Part shown: positions 43,048 to 56,329 of the stretch, in pieces
Numbering within the stretch: position 1 is the stretch's first letter
Layout of the letters: each line of letters starts with the position of its first letter
Assembly: GCA_024704765.1 (NCBI GenBank)
Contig: JAKMXF010000066.1
Location: 248,001 to 312,000, forward strand
Length of the DNA stretch: 64,000 bases
Direction: 5' to 3'
Source: Oopsacas minuta
Taxonomy: Eukaryota; Porifera; Hexactinellida; Lyssacinosida; Leucopsacidae
Made by a program: the position numbers and the translations under genes
Notes under the pieces: model-generated
Databases searched by the model: none
Seen by the model: the letters and a program-made list of their open reading frames with translations, nothing else
What the model was told of the DNA's origin: nothing

Positions 43048-43195
43048 CAGCGGCTCCCAAACTGAGGTCCACTGACGACAGCAGGGGTCCACAGGATCTC
43101 AAAATTGTATTGCAGCCTATGGCAGGGGTCCACAGAAAGTGTTAAAATTGGCATAGGGGAACCACGTCCATGGGTGAGAAGGTTGGGAACCGTTG
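43048..43195. mobile_element. hAT-like MITE with near-perfect 8-bp TSD
   Basis: The left end CAGCGGCTCCCAAAC and right end GGTTGGGAACCGTTG are inverted, in the CAG(T/C)GG...(T/C)CCCAA style of hAT elements. The 8-base flanks AGATAGAG and ATATAGAG differ at one position, as expected for hAT. An internal GGGGTCCACAG repeat occurs twice. Confidence 0.8.
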
Positions 43196-43285
43196 ATATA
43201 GAGTTTCATTTCAGTCATTAACTGATAAATAATGTATAACTTATCAGATACGTGTAGCAGTATGCATAGTGATAATATAATCATA

Positions 43286-45089
43286 TCAAGTCATGACGTC
43301 ACTATTCTGTTGTGTATACGCACTCTGTGTTGTGTTATCCGCTAGTACATCACTAGGCTTTATAGGCTGTAGAGATCTAAACGGTAACACGTGTGGAGCT
43401 GTTGATGGGATATTCCATAGAGCACGTGGTCCCTTCTTGATGATATCTCCTTGTATTATTGATACACCAGGTGATGGATCCATTTTCTCTATTAATGGTT
43501 CTGGTACTGGTGAGAACACAGGCCCGTGTTTTGAAGAGAATGTGTTGGATTGCCGGAATTTCGCGGGTTCTAGTATACTAGTAGCTGTAGGCTGTAATAT
43601 ATTAACTTTAGGAGTAACTTTATTAGCAGGGAGTCTCCTAGAAGGTACTGTACTTATCTTGTGTGTCTTAAGGTATTGATCAGTTGATTGGGTCAGGAGG
43701 GAGTGTAGTGTCGTGTCTATAGGAGGAGCTGGGAATGATGTGGATTCAGATATTGTCCTGATTTCTAGCTGGTGCCTCTGAGAGGGAGTACTAGTCCTCC
43801 TGGGTTGATGACTCAATTGTTTTGTTCTGGAAGCACCTAATTAGCAAAATAAAAACATAAAACAGAGGTTATACACAATAAATTCAGGCTTTTGTGCCCA
43901 TTTCTTTACTCTAGGAACGAAATGAAGACAAGATATTCAATAGACAAAATATTCTGAAAATATTTACTGCCAAAGCCATTTCTTTACAATTTACATACAA
44001 GTTTTCTTGGAGGACAAAATAACCTATAATTAAATGGGGAAAAACCCGATTTCAACTGTATCTCATTATATATTGTAGAGATAGCATCACATACAAACAT
44101 ACTATAGTATAAATACTCACCTCCTCTACTAGGATCTCTGCTCTTTGGTTGTCTAGGAGGTACTGGCTGAATCAATTCATCAAACTTACAAGTAGAATCT
44201 TCTATAACACTATCTGATTCCTCTGTTACTGGATACATAGGAGATTCTTTGAGAATAGATGACTGATGAGATGTTTGTTTCGGAGAAAGAGGAGATGGAA
44301 GAGGATTAGTGATCTAAAGTAAAGAGCTGAATAAAGCGAAATAATCTCACGAATTTGCATATTATTGCCGACTGAAATATTGTAGTAAATTAGAAATACA
44401 GACAACTTCCATTATATCGAAGCTAAAGAGACCGCGATAATTAGATATAAGCGGAGTTTGATATAACAAATGAAAATTATGTTACTTTGACGATTCGGGT
44501 ACATATTTGTACAATTTCAAACTTCGATATGAAAGAGTATTTAGGTATAACCGTGTTCGATATAACGGGAGGTGACTGTAGATTATTATGAAATTAAATA
44601 TTTGTATATATGTATCTACCGGTTTGCTTCTGATAGGAACCTTCCCTCTAGTCCAAGCCTCTAGCTCACAAGGGATAGGCTCTTGTTCCTCTCTCCACAC
44701 TTCTATCTGATTAGATTCATTACTCTTATCTCTTTTTAGAAAGTTCCATTCTACCACTTCCATCATTTCTGTCATAGCCCATTCTACAGTAGCAGGAATC
44801 AGCTGACGGGCTTTGAAGTGATAGTCTACTTTTTCCCAGCTCTGTTCTATATAAAAAATTTGTAAAACAGTGGTATTAGTATTACAAGTCAAGTATAGAA
44901 TTTGAATTCACCTATGATCGTATTAATGATATCTGCTACATTTTCTGACAATTTATCCCATTCTGCCCACTGCTCCCACATAGCTTCACTAACTCTATTA
45001 GGAATTAAGTCCTTAATCTCAGGAGTATCTGGTGTTATAACTACACCCATATTCTTGTCTTTATCATCTTTCTTCTTCTTGCTACTCAT
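43286..45089 (-). CDS. C2orf81-family protein (DUF4639)
   Basis: Four exons (44912-45089, 44620-44846, 44121-44313, 43286-43836) keep phase and give 382 residues. After a Lys-rich start (MSSKKKKDDKDK), the conserved family core spans about residues 25-140. It contains IPNRVSEAMWEQWAEWDK, NVADIINTIIG, ARQLIPATVEWAMTEMM, EWNFLKRD, REEQEPIPCELEAW and RGKVPIRSKP. The remaining part is Pro/Ser/Gln-rich and looks disordered. The family is found in ciliated animals, and its molecular role is not established to my knowledge. The core is conserved well enough for a firm family call. Confidence 0.85.
44398..44580. mobile_element. Family A repeat, copy 4 (C2orf81 intron)
   Basis: TACAGACAACTTCCATTATA to CGATATAACGGGAGGTGACT followed by GTA. 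AAGCTAAAGAGACCGCGATA is a good copy of the left subterminal part. Confidence 0.85.
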
Positions 45090-45457
45090 CTACAATAGAT
45101 TATAATCTGTACATATAATGATAAGGTAAGAACTAAGAAGTAAGATCACGGATAGGAAATTCAAATGTGTTAAGAAATCGTTACAAAATGGTACTAGCTA
45201 CTTAAATCAAATTGACATGACAGTAAATGCATCGAAAAATAGGTAATACGTACATTTAATTCCCACATTGGCTAAATCAAGCGTAATTAATTGATGTATG
45301 AATTGAGGGCCCTGTATGTATGTATGTAGTATGGCTCAGTAGAATGAAAGTGTACTCAAATATTCGAAATATAATTTATCATTAAAAACAATAAATAAAT
45401 AAAAATACTAATAAGTAACAGTCAATAAATATAAAGAGAGTATACTGTATAGGCTAT

Positions 45458-45922
45458 TCATCTAGGTCCAGTAGCTAGCCCCAAAACAGCTCCTACGGAT
45501 CCAAACGGTCTCTTAAGATCATAAGTAAGAGGCTTAGGTTCAGTCGGCCAGTAGACATACCCGCTCTTAGCTCGCTCGTAGTATGCAGATCGTGCTCTCT
45601 TATTTGTAGAGGACTGATGTTTGACTGCAGTTCTGTTTGGTAGAGCTGAAGCTGTTGATGTAGTTGATCTGTGTTTTAGGTAGTTTTTATACTTGTTTAA
45701 GCTATCAGTATTCATATTAGTGAGTTTAGCTGGAGGAGTTTGTGTTTCTTTGTTCTTAGAATCAGGCTTACTTCTGAGTGTAGGTAGCTTGTTAGGGTGT
45801 TTACGTGGAGAAGGAGCGCAGTATGATATGAACTGGTGGTTAGGAAGTTCTACTAATCTGTAGTAGGAGAGAGGCTTGGATATATCTTGGAGATAAGGGG
45901 GTCTTGGAGGAAGATGAGACAT
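45458..45922 (-). CDS. Small basic protein, unrecognised
   Basis: A single-exon frame of 154 residues. It starts MSHLPPRPPYLQDI and is rich in Pro, Lys, Ser and Thr. The end is more ordered (AYYERAKSGYVYWPTEPK, PFGSVGAVLG). Codon use and lack of low-complexity repeats favour a real gene. It lies about 370 bases upstream of the C2orf81 gene in the same direction, but splicing between the two is not needed. Tyr/Trp/Pro motifs of this kind occur in microtubule or axoneme-associated small proteins; I make no functional claim. Confidence 0.55.
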   Translation of the reverse strand: MSHLPPRPPYLQDISKPLSYYRLVELPNHQFISYCAPSPRKHPNKLPTLRSKPDSKNKETQTPPAKLTNMNTDSLNKYKNYLKHRSTTSTASALPNRTAVKHQSSTNKRARSAYYERAKSGYVYWPTEPKPLTYDLKRPFGSVGAVLGLATGPR

Positions 45923-46007
45923 TGATAGCTGGAGTATATTACTAATTGTATTATTTAAATGTTAAATATCAAACACATTGAAAATAAATGAACATCTAGG
46001 ATGAAGT

Positions 46008-46098
46008 ATAAAATTGTACAAATATGGTCATAGGCATATTATATATCGCAGTATTATCGCAATCCCTTGAGCTTTGACATAACGTGAGTTGGCTGTAA
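46008..46098. mobile_element. Family A repeat, copy 5, right half only
   Basis: Starts inside the family body (TGTACAAATATGGTC) and runs to ACGTGAGTTGGCTGTAA. Confidence 0.65.
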
Positions 46099-46398
46099 GA
46101 TGAATATAATAAACATAGTTTGGGAATTAGTTATGTATTTTAATATGCGTAGAAGTATTTTCAAAGTGGAAAAGAAACTAAGTTATCAAACCATGAGTTA
46201 TATACTCACAATATATTTTAATGTTATTTTATATACTACTTGGTAAATACACTAGCGTATGTAACAACTGCAACACATTCCACCTCTCCACTAAGTTGCC
46301 ATGAGAAGGACATATTCACATAAAATTAATAGTAATAACAAGTGACCTGAATTATGCTTAATTTCCGTGTTTCTCTCAATGTATTGAAAATATAGCAA

Positions 46399-48847
<2,449 letters not shown>

Positions 48848-48871
48848 TCTAACAGTATTATTATATAGTAA

Positions 48872-49035
48872 TACAGTCAATTACCGTTATATCGAAGCTT
48901 GGGGATCGCGATAATTACTTAGATATAAGCGGAGTTGAATATAACTTTATGCTAGTACAATATTTGTACAATTAGATTTCGATATGTGCAGGTAAATCAA
49001 CATATTCGTGTTCGACATAACGGGAGTTAACTGTA
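48872..49035. mobile_element. Family A repeat, copy 7
   Basis: TACAGTCAATTACCGTTATA at the left and CGACATAACGGGAGTTAACT plus GTA at the right. It is 25 bases upstream of the PI4K2 start codon, so it may carry promoter or 5' UTR sequence. Confidence 0.85.
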
Positions 49036-50003
49036 TTAATAATAGAAGTGGATTTTCCAGTCCTAAAACAGACAATGAAATATTTGCCCTGCTCCCATAG
49101 AATCCGCTTAATTGGTCAATGGTCACATTATGTTCACTGTTCCTATGTCCATTTAACCTTCAAGTTCTGTTTGCTCATAATAGGTACATATATATGTAAT
49201 ACCATATTTATAGTGTCAGTTAATGCTCAGATAAGGAAAGACTTCAAATAGAATCTCTATAAAATTCTTAGAAATAGAAATTAAAGATTCATTAACAGAG
49301 AAGTGCTTATATTGTCTCATAAATATACTATTGAATTGATTGTAGAATACTTTTATCAACAATCAGTAGTGATAAGAATTCAAATTACAAACTAATGCAA
49401 AAGAATTATGTGTTTTAATAGCGATAGGAGTGCTATGGAACCCGTAACGATAAACACAGAATAGTGATCGCATTTGAAGTGTCCTGTTTGACTAATATTA
49501 GGAGTTTCATTATGAAAAGTCATAATCTCCCGAAATTACGGAAAATTTTACTACCATATGTGTTGATTTCCTATTGACTGATAGAGTGATAGTATTTACC
49601 ATGATTTCTATAATGTTGAGTTCATCCAATAAGTGTTCTGACGAAACGTCCTCTATATTCTGCTATTAACCATGGATGGTGGATTTACTTCATTTTATGT
49701 TATACATAAAGAAATTCCCTCAAAAGTCAAAATGTAATAGAACAACACCCAAGCAGATAAACGAATCCACCATCCATGGTTACATATCCAATAAGCATAT
49801 ATGGAACATTTGGTCATAAGACAGATTCTAATTGTAATGAGAGTACCAGCAGCACAAAAATAAAACAAACAGATAAATAGGTAGAAATAACAGTCAGTTA
49901 AGGGATCAGAATCAATTAGTTAACAAGAAAAAGTAATGAAGATGTAATATAAATAATAAAATAAGTGAATTCGCTATAAGAATATAACGTAGTACTGTAA
50001 TAA
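49036..50003. other. Intergenic gap with one TIR element, no gene seen
   Basis: Between the promoter side of PI4K2 and the 3' end of the NHL gene. The frame at 49048-49251 (plus) has no domain. It contains the 116-bp element at 49667-49782. Confidence 0.5.
49667..49782. mobile_element. Short TIR element (116 bp)
   Basis: TAACCATGGATGGTGGATT at the left end and its exact inverse AATCCACCATCCATGGTTA at the right. No coding content; the inner part is unique. Confidence 0.8.
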
Positions 50004-51293
50004 CTAGAAGCTCTGCATAGAGTTTATTTCATTGTCACTCACTACAATGAGATTGAAGTCTTTATCAAGCGCGAGGCCTTGTGGCAACCATTTAGGCGTA
50101 TCCTTTAAAATATTCGGTTCAATCTCTCCTAACTCAAATCCATCGTTTGCACAAACCAACACGCTGCCAGTTCTGCTATCACCTACAAGGATATTAGTCC
50201 AGGGATCCATGGTGAAGAAGTATGATTCCTGTATCTGATCTTTGTATAGGATAGAGCGAAGTGGGACTCCTTTCAAATTGAAAGTTTTTAGAATAACACT
50301 AGCCTCTGCAAACAGTACATAAAGCTCTTTATTCACTAATTTCATGTCTCGTACTCGTATAGCATCAGGTTCCATAGTGAAATCTATATCAAGGTTGAAG
50401 CTACGTATAAGTTCTAAACTGACGTCATACACATTAATTCTTATAACATAACGCTCACAAATGTAAATCTCCTCATTCACGATGTCAATTGCTATTCCAC
50501 GTAGACTTTGTGTAGTCTTAATAGAGTGTAATTTCTCCATAGAATCAGTGGAGAAATTGATAATAGAATTGTCGCATACAATATTTACAGTGTTTTTATA
50601 CAGCTCGATGGAACAAGGTCTCTTCATGTCATTATCTACTAATGTATTCAACAATTCACCATTTCTATTGAATACTTTAACTTCATCTGATAGATGATCT
50701 GCTATGAATATTTGACCGTTATCCTTTCTAAGTGCTAATCCCATTGGATAGCTAAACATGGCGTTTTCTCTTTTCCCGTGAATTGACATTGTAGGTGAGT
50801 TCCTGAAGGTATAAGCGTGCTGATTAATCTCAATCCTGCAGAGCTGACGTAGGAAAGTTTCGAATTCTGGTTCTTCATTCCAGGATATGTGGACCTCAGG
50901 TAGCATCAATATACTGTATTTGAGTGAGTTTAGGTTAGATTCAATTAGATGGAATATTGAATTAGTTTCCTTGCTATTTTCGGTCTGCTCAAACTTAGTA
51001 GATATTTCTCGTTTTCCTATTTCTACCAGTCTAATGTTCTCTTTAGTATCTGATACAGTTTGATCTATTTTATCAGATATAGATTCTAAATATGATATTA
51101 ATTCTATCTCTTTCTTGTCTAGCATTACTCTCAATTCAGAAAGACCTTCCCTGATCAATTCTTTCTTCTTATTGATGTCTTCTTTAGCCAGATGTACTCT
51201 CTCTTCTAGTCTCTGTAGCAGAGCAGGGGATAATACATCTTCCATACTGTAAGCAAATTGAGCTAGTTCTTCTGAGGATAGATTGCTAGCCAT
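50004..51293 (-). CDS. Coiled-coil NHL-repeat protein, TRIM-NHL-like without RING/B-box
   Basis: A single-exon protein of 429 residues. The first 150 residues form a coiled coil (LLQRLEERVHLAKEDINKKK, IEIGKREISTKFEQ) like the central part of TRIM proteins. Residues about 165-429 form NHL/beta-propeller repeats: FSYPMGLALRKDNGQIFIAD, SDEVKVFNRNGELLNTL, RGIAIDIVNEEIYICER, DPWTNILVGDSRTGSVLV and PQGLALDKDFNLIVVSDNE. There is no RING finger or B-box, so E3 ligase activity is not expected from this protein alone. Propellers of this sort bind RNA or protein. The stop codon follows MQSF. Confidence 0.8.
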   Translation of the reverse strand: MASNLSSEELAQFAYSMEDVLSPALLQRLEERVHLAKEDINKKKELIREGLSELRVMLDKKEIELISYLESISDKIDQTVSDTKENIRLVEIGKREISTKFEQTENSKETNSIFHLIESNLNSLKYSILMLPEVHISWNEEPEFETFLRQLCRIEINQHAYTFRNSPTMSIHGKRENAMFSYPMGLALRKDNGQIFIADHLSDEVKVFNRNGELLNTLVDNDMKRPCSIELYKNTVNIVCDNSIINFSTDSMEKLHSIKTTQSLRGIAIDIVNEEIYICERYVIRINVYDVSLELIRSFNLDIDFTMEPDAIRVRDMKLVNKELYVLFAEASVILKTFNLKGVPLRSILYKDQIQESYFFTMDPWTNILVGDSRTGSVLVCANDGFELGEIEPNILKDTPKWLPQGLALDKDFNLIVVSDNEINSMQSF

Positions 51294-51735
51294 GTTTCTA
51301 AATTAATGTAATATTATCTAGCCAACTGAGTTCAATTATTTTGGCAACTGAACTGAAAATTCAATTATAGCTGGATTATAGCTGAGAAGGCGCAACGCCT
51401 GAGGACGGATATGTGGATGTAGTGAAGTACCTGATGTGTCTGAGTATATGAATCCACACTCTACAAAGGGAAATGTTGAAATGATACCAATATATAGGGC
51501 GTATAACTTTAACCATTGCCAAAATAATTGCTTTGTTTGCCAAAATAATTGAATTCATTGCCAAGTTAATGGTGCATCCGTTTCTAAATAGGTAGAATTG
51601 TAATCGAGAATGCCCTTATGAATTCACCAGCAGAGATATATTTCGTGTATTATAATGGTAAAAATAAACAAAATGGAAACTGCAGGGAAAATAGTAGAAA
51701 ATCACTAATAATAAATATAACTAGTATTGGGAAAA

Positions 51736-51942
51736 CTAAAAAGCTATAAGATTACATTTCTTGTTCATTTGAGCTACAATAATTCTATTTAGCTTGTCAA
51801 TAGCTACTCCAAGGGGATGATAAAAATTCTGATCTCCTGGTAGCATATCACTACTGACAGTTTGTAGTACTTCTCCATTATTGGAGATTATCTTTATTTG
51901 CTCTCCTTCCGCTAAAAAGTGCACTAATCGAGTGAGTAGCAT
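51736..51942 (-). pseudogene. NHL-repeat C-terminal fragment
   Basis: About 55 residues resemble the last propeller blade of NHL proteins (GEQIKIISNNGEVLQTV, YHPLGVAIDKLNRIIVAQ) and then stop. No coiled coil or other blades are found upstream. It sits between the full NHL gene and the methyltransferase gene, and its 5' end overlaps the region just before the METTL27-like start. Probably the remnant of a duplicated NHL gene; a missing exon elsewhere is possible. Confidence 0.55.
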
Positions 51943-51979
51943 AAATTTTTATAAATAGCAACAAAAACAGATTAATAAA

Positions 51980-53181
51980 ATGGCAAGTAATTTATTTACT
52001 TCTGATCGGCTGACCGTTGAGGATAAATCTACACGGCTCTACAAGTGGATGACAGATCGACCTGATAGCTCAAGTACAGAATTATTACAGGAAGTATATG
52101 ATGAACAGGCTTCTTATTATGATGAGTTGTTATGTGACAAAATGGGCTGGTATGGGTGGAAGGAAGGATCAGAATTCTTCAATGGACAATTAGAGAAATT
52201 CGGGTTCAGTAAAGGTATCCGAATCCTGGATGCTGGGGCAGGGACAGGACTTGTTGGTATGTACCTGTATTACAAAACAGTGGTGCTGGATTATAATTAC
52301 AAAGTTCATAGATTTTAGTTTTGGCATGAACTTTCCAGGTCTGTGTAATGAGCATGGGATAAACTTTGGACATGTCATCTGGCAACACTACAGAAAAATA
52401 AAGCTGTAGTAATTCTCTCTGTAGGTAAGAGACTGTCAGAATTAGGATACACAAACATTACAGCTCTTGACATAAGCCACAAGATGCTAATCCAATGCAA
52501 AGAGGAAGGTTGCTATAAAGAATTTCACCAGTGTGATCTCAATATTGACTCATTGGACGCATATAATAAAGCATTTGATGCTGTTATTGCGATTGGTATA
52601 TTTTCAAAGTAAGGGACAAATCTTTGTAAAGTGCATACAATAATTATATAAAGCTAGTTTGCCACGACTTAAATAAAGGAACAGAATTATACTAAATACA
52701 CAGTCAACTCCTGTAATATCGAAGCTCAAGTGAGGGGAGGTAGCGGAATAATATGTTCGATATAACCCGATCAAATTTATGTTACTTTGACAGTTTGAGG
52801 CCATATTTATATAATTTCAGACTTCGATATAACAGAAGTTGACATGATAATCCCGTTCCTGGCAAGTTGACCGATTATCTAAGCCGAGGCAGCAATTACG
52901 TATAAACATCCAAAGAGAATGAAAATGGGCAGATTAGTACATTGTAAATTCTTAGGGCTTTAGTGCTGCCACAAGGAATGAAGACTTTACATAACTGTGT
53001 TAAGAAAGGAGGGCTTGTGTGTATAAGTTCAAGAAGCAAACATTTTGAAAATTTTGGTCATAAAGCTATGACAGAAGAAATGGTAGCAAAAGGATTCTGG
53101 AAGAATATTGGAAGACAAGATACAGACAACTATTTCACTGGGCAGATAAGTGGTCATTACTTAACATTCCAAGTACAATGA
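51980..53181 (+). CDS. METTL27: METTL27 (WBSCR27)-like SAM-dependent methyltransferase
   Basis: Three exons (51980-52256, 52425-52608, 52956-53181) keep phase and give 228 residues. The Rossmann methyltransferase fold shows motif I ILDAGAGTGLVGKRL for SAM binding, which spans the first intron. Then ITALDISHKMLIQCKEEG (motif post-I), FDAVIAIGIFSK and GGLVCISSRSKHF follow. The N-terminal part YDEQASYYDELL fits the METTL27 group. The substrate of METTL27 is not known to me. The second intron carries a family A element (52700-52844). Confidence 0.85.
52700..52844. mobile_element. Family A repeat, copy 8 (METTL27 intron)
   Basis: ACAGTCAACTCCTGTAATAT, then CGAAGCTCAAG, to CGATATAACAGAAGTTGACA. 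Nearly full length. Confidence 0.85.
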
Positions 53182-53287
53182 ACCAAACTTCAAATAAATA
53201 TATATAAACATATAGATCTAGTATTTAGAGCAGAGCCTACGTTTCTAATAATTCATCCTTATAAATATTTATAGCATACATTATTCT

Positions 53288-53502
53288 ACAGACAACTCCC
53301 GTTATACCGAACAGATGAACACGGATAGCATATCAAAATGCCTGCTTATATTGAAATCTGAAATGGTGCAAATATGGTCTCAATTCCCAAACCATCAGAG
53401 TACAGTGGAACCTGCATAAACTGACACTCGCTGGCTTTGGGATCATCTGTTATATCGAAGTATCGCGGTCCCTTGAGCTTCGATAAAACAGGAGTTGACT
53501 GT
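53288..53502. mobile_element. Family A repeat, copy 9
   Basis: ACAGACAACTCCCGTTATAC to AAAACAGGAGTTGACTGT. It contains an extra segment (CAGTGGAACCTGCATAAACT) that looks like a second element nested in the first. Confidence 0.8.
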
Positions 53503-53596
53503 AATTATAAATTCTCATTACTGTTTCATGACCTTTATCTGTAATGCATTTGGTTCTAACTAAATTAGTTATCACTGAAATAATTTCAATTCTGTG

Positions 53597-54841
53597 ATGT
53601 CAATAGAATTGTCTAGTGAGGGTAGCAGCAAAATGAGAGGTGGGAAAAGAAAGCGAGAAAACTTTGAAGGAAATATTTCCAAATCTGTTTCTGATTCTAT
53701 CGATATGAATTCTTCTCTCATGGAATCATTTCGTACATTTAGAGCAGATTTAGATGCACATCAGGATAAATACGAGAGATTGGTTAAAATCAGTAGGGAT
53801 ATAACTATCATTAGTAAGAGGATAATATTCAATCTACACAGATGTGTTGGTAAGTTGTATTCGAATAGTAGCTGTATTTCATTATCTCATACCTATCAAT
53901 AACGTTATCACTTATCGGGAGCAAGGCACACATTATTTGTTCCTGTGGAGCCCCAGCTGTCCGTGGATCACCAAGGGGAGCTCTACCCCGTAAATGTTAT
54001 GGTGTTTAAATATGTTATGTCATGATATATATGTACTATGGCCAGCTAGGAAAAACAGGCAGAAAGAGGCGGTTTTTTTCCGAACACTGATAATTTCGAA
54101 TATTGTAACTTGACAAGTACTTGTATTAACAGGTAGCACAGATAGAGAGGCTATATTTGAAGAATGCGTAACAAAGTTCTCTTCTATCTCTCCCCTGATA
54201 TCATCTATACAACAAGAGACTATGGATCTAGATCCTTACTTGTATGCTAGAGCATACACTAATGGATATCAGGAGTTAGTAGAAGCTCTAACATTCTATC
54301 ATTTCCTTAGGTATTCCTCTCTAGTTAGCTACCAGCACTTATCTCCATTCTTTAAAGGCACTCTCTTAATCATTGATTATGTTCTGGGTTAGTTAATTCT
54401 AACCTGTTGCTATTATACCCTATTATTATATAATTATATGCCTTTTTCCCAAATAATTGTCCGAATTTGCTATTTATTTATGCAAAACTTGGAAAAACGA
54501 ATATAGCAAAGATGTATTATTTGTTTGTATTTAAGCAAGGCATTATGTTTACAGGTGTCCTAGACTTAACAGGTGAAATGATGCGTGCATGTATAAGCTC
54601 TATAACAGCAGGAGATATGGACACACCCCTACAAGTACTATCTTTCTTATCACAGATGAATTTACACTTACAACAATTCCGTCCATTTTCACACAAAGAA
54701 CTATCCAATAAGCTACGTACTCTCAGTACAAGCATGCTTAAGGTAGAGAAGGCTTGTTATAGTCTACATCTGAGAGGATGTTCTGTTGCTTTGATTGCTT
54801 TTGAAGATGATGAGGAGAGAGATCTTACGGATATGTATTAG
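53597..54841 (+). CDS. TSNAX: Translin-associated factor X (TRAX, C3PO nuclease subunit)
   Basis: Three exons (53597-53849, 54133-54387, 54555-54841) keep phase and give 264 residues. TRAX is the catalytic subunit of the translin-TRAX (C3PO) endonuclease. C3PO removes the passenger strand of siRNA and processes tRNA fragments. There is a basic N-terminus (GGKRKRENF), then DLDAHQDKYERLVKISRDIT, the helical core GYQELVEALTFYHF and GVLDLTGEMMRACI, and the closing KVEKACYSLHLRG. Glu residues in QELVEA and Asp/Glu in DLTGE match the metal-binding acids of human TRAX, so the site looks intact. The long loop found in vertebrate TRAX before the DLTGE helix is missing. The ATG used is at 53597. Confidence 0.93.
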
Positions 54842-54926
54842 ATTCAATCAGTGCATAAATATAATATTCCTACAATAGTATATGTAATCGAAAGACACGT
54901 CCTTGGTGTATGTACGTATATCATAA

Positions 54927-55044
54927 GGTCAACTACCGTTATATCAAACACATATCGAAATCTGAAACTGTACGAATACCGTCAAAGTAACATACAAGGA
55001 ATTATCGTGGTTCCTTGAGCTTCGATATAACGTAAGTTGACTGT
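54927..55044. mobile_element. Family A repeat, copy 10
   Basis: AGGTCAACTACCGTTATATC to CGATATAACGTAAGTTGACT plus GTG. A short copy lying 50 bases before the cyclin L start codon, so it may contribute to its promoter or 5' UTR. Confidence 0.8.
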
Positions 55045-55096
55045 GCTATGAATTAAATTTATTAACTATGAACTTAAATATTAGCAGACTAATCTG

Positions 55097-56329
55097 ATGG
55101 CAAGGATACCTGATGAGTATGGTGACGTAATAATAAACCTAGAGAACTGCAGAATCCCTAAAGAGAGACTAGAATTAACCCCGTCTATGCGAGACGGATT
55201 AGACTACAAGATAGAGCATCAGTTGAGAATACTATGTTGTGAGAACTTACAGCACTCAGGATTATTATTAAAACTCCCTCAAGTAGCCATGGCTAATGCA
55301 CAAGTATTATTCCAGCGTTATTACTGTTCTAAGTCATTTGTAGTGTATGATTTCCAACACGTATCAATAGCATGTCTCTATCTAGCCAGTAAGATTGAAG
55401 AATGTTATAGGAAACTGAGAGATATCATTAATGTGTTTCATTACGTAACTCAGAAGAAGAGTGGACTAAGCACTGAGCCATTGGAATACGTAGGAGAATA
55501 CTATTTCTATATTAAGAATGAAGTCATAAAAATGGAACGCCGTATATTAAAAGAGCTAGGTTTCTGTGTGCATGTTAAGCACCCTCATAAGATTATTGTA
55601 GTGTACCTGAAGTTCCTAGAAATGGATCAGAATAGAGCATTCGTACAGCGTTCTTGGAATTATATGAATGATAGTCTCCGTACTACTGTGTTCCTACGTT
55701 ATTCACCAGAGACAATAGCAGCTGCTTGTATATTCCTAGCTGCAAGAGTTTTGAGTATACCTTTACCTAAGACACCAGGCTGGTGGGAAGTATTCGGATG
55801 TTCAATCGAGGAGATTGAAGATATCAGTTTATATATTCTAGAGCTATATCAAACTAAGTTACCTTCTCCCGAAGAGATGAAGAGAGAGGTTAAAAAAGCA
55901 CGAGAAACATTAGAAGAGAAAAAGAGTGCTGAAAAACACTTGATAGAGTCTAGTAGCAATAATTCTCCATGTCCGCCATCTCCTAGACACACACAGACCA
56001 CTTATAAACCTCAAAACTCTGATGATAATACAACCAAGCCATCCAGTGGGAGGAAACACTACAATGAAACAGACAGGGATATATCAAACAGGCATGATAG
56101 AGCTAAACACAAACGTTCTCCTGAATCAAGTCCCTCTTCTGGTATACATCATAAATACAAACGGAGGAGTAGTCCGTTACCTAGACACAGACGTAGCAGA
56201 TCTAGATCTTCATCAAGCTCCTCCCCTGATGGTAGATACCGCTCATCTAGTCAGGAGAGATACTACAGGAGTAGTAGACATCTGGTTCGCAGGAGCGGTA
56301 AGACTAAGAGGGATCATTATAAGAATTAA
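55097..56329 (+). CDS. CCNL1: Cyclin L, SR-type transcription/splicing cyclin
   Basis: An intronless 410-residue protein. Cyclin L partners CDK11 and links transcription with pre-mRNA splicing in nuclear speckles. The N-terminus (NLENCRIPKERLELTPSMRD) is typical of the family. Cyclin box 1 spans about residues 35-165 (VLFQRYYCSKSFVVYDF, VSIACLYLASKIEECYRKLR). Box 2 spans about 170-270 (RTTVFLRYSPETIAAACIFL, GWWEVFGCSIEEIE). After a Ser/Asn linker comes an arginine-serine region (about 345-400: RHRRSRSRSSSSSSPDGRYR). One cyclin L gene precedes the vertebrate L1/L2 split, so the symbol stands for both. The antisense and +1 frames across the RS region are shadows. Confidence 0.95.
   Translation: MARIPDEYGDVIINLENCRIPKERLELTPSMRDGLDYKIEHQLRILCCENLQHSGLLLKLPQVAMANAQVLFQRYYCSKSFVVYDFQHVSIACLYLASKIEECYRKLRDIINVFHYVTQKKSGLSTEPLEYVGEYYFYIKNEVIKMERRILKELGFCVHVKHPHKIIVVYLKFLEMDQNRAFVQRSWNYMNDSLRTTVFLRYSPETIAAACIFLAARVLSIPLPKTPGWWEVFGCSIEEIEDISLYILELYQTKLPSPEEMKREVKKARETLEEKKSAEKHLIESSSNNSPCPPSPRHTQTTYKPQNSDDNTTKPSSGRKHYNETDRDISNRHDRAKHKRSPESSPSSGIHHKYKRRSSPLPRHRRSRSRSSSSSSPDGRYRSSSQERYYRSSRHLVRRSGKTKRDHYKN

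Noticed and set aside
43293-43679. 128-codon plus-strand frame
   Set aside because: Antisense to the last exon of the C2orf81 gene, whose exons are in phase and match the family.
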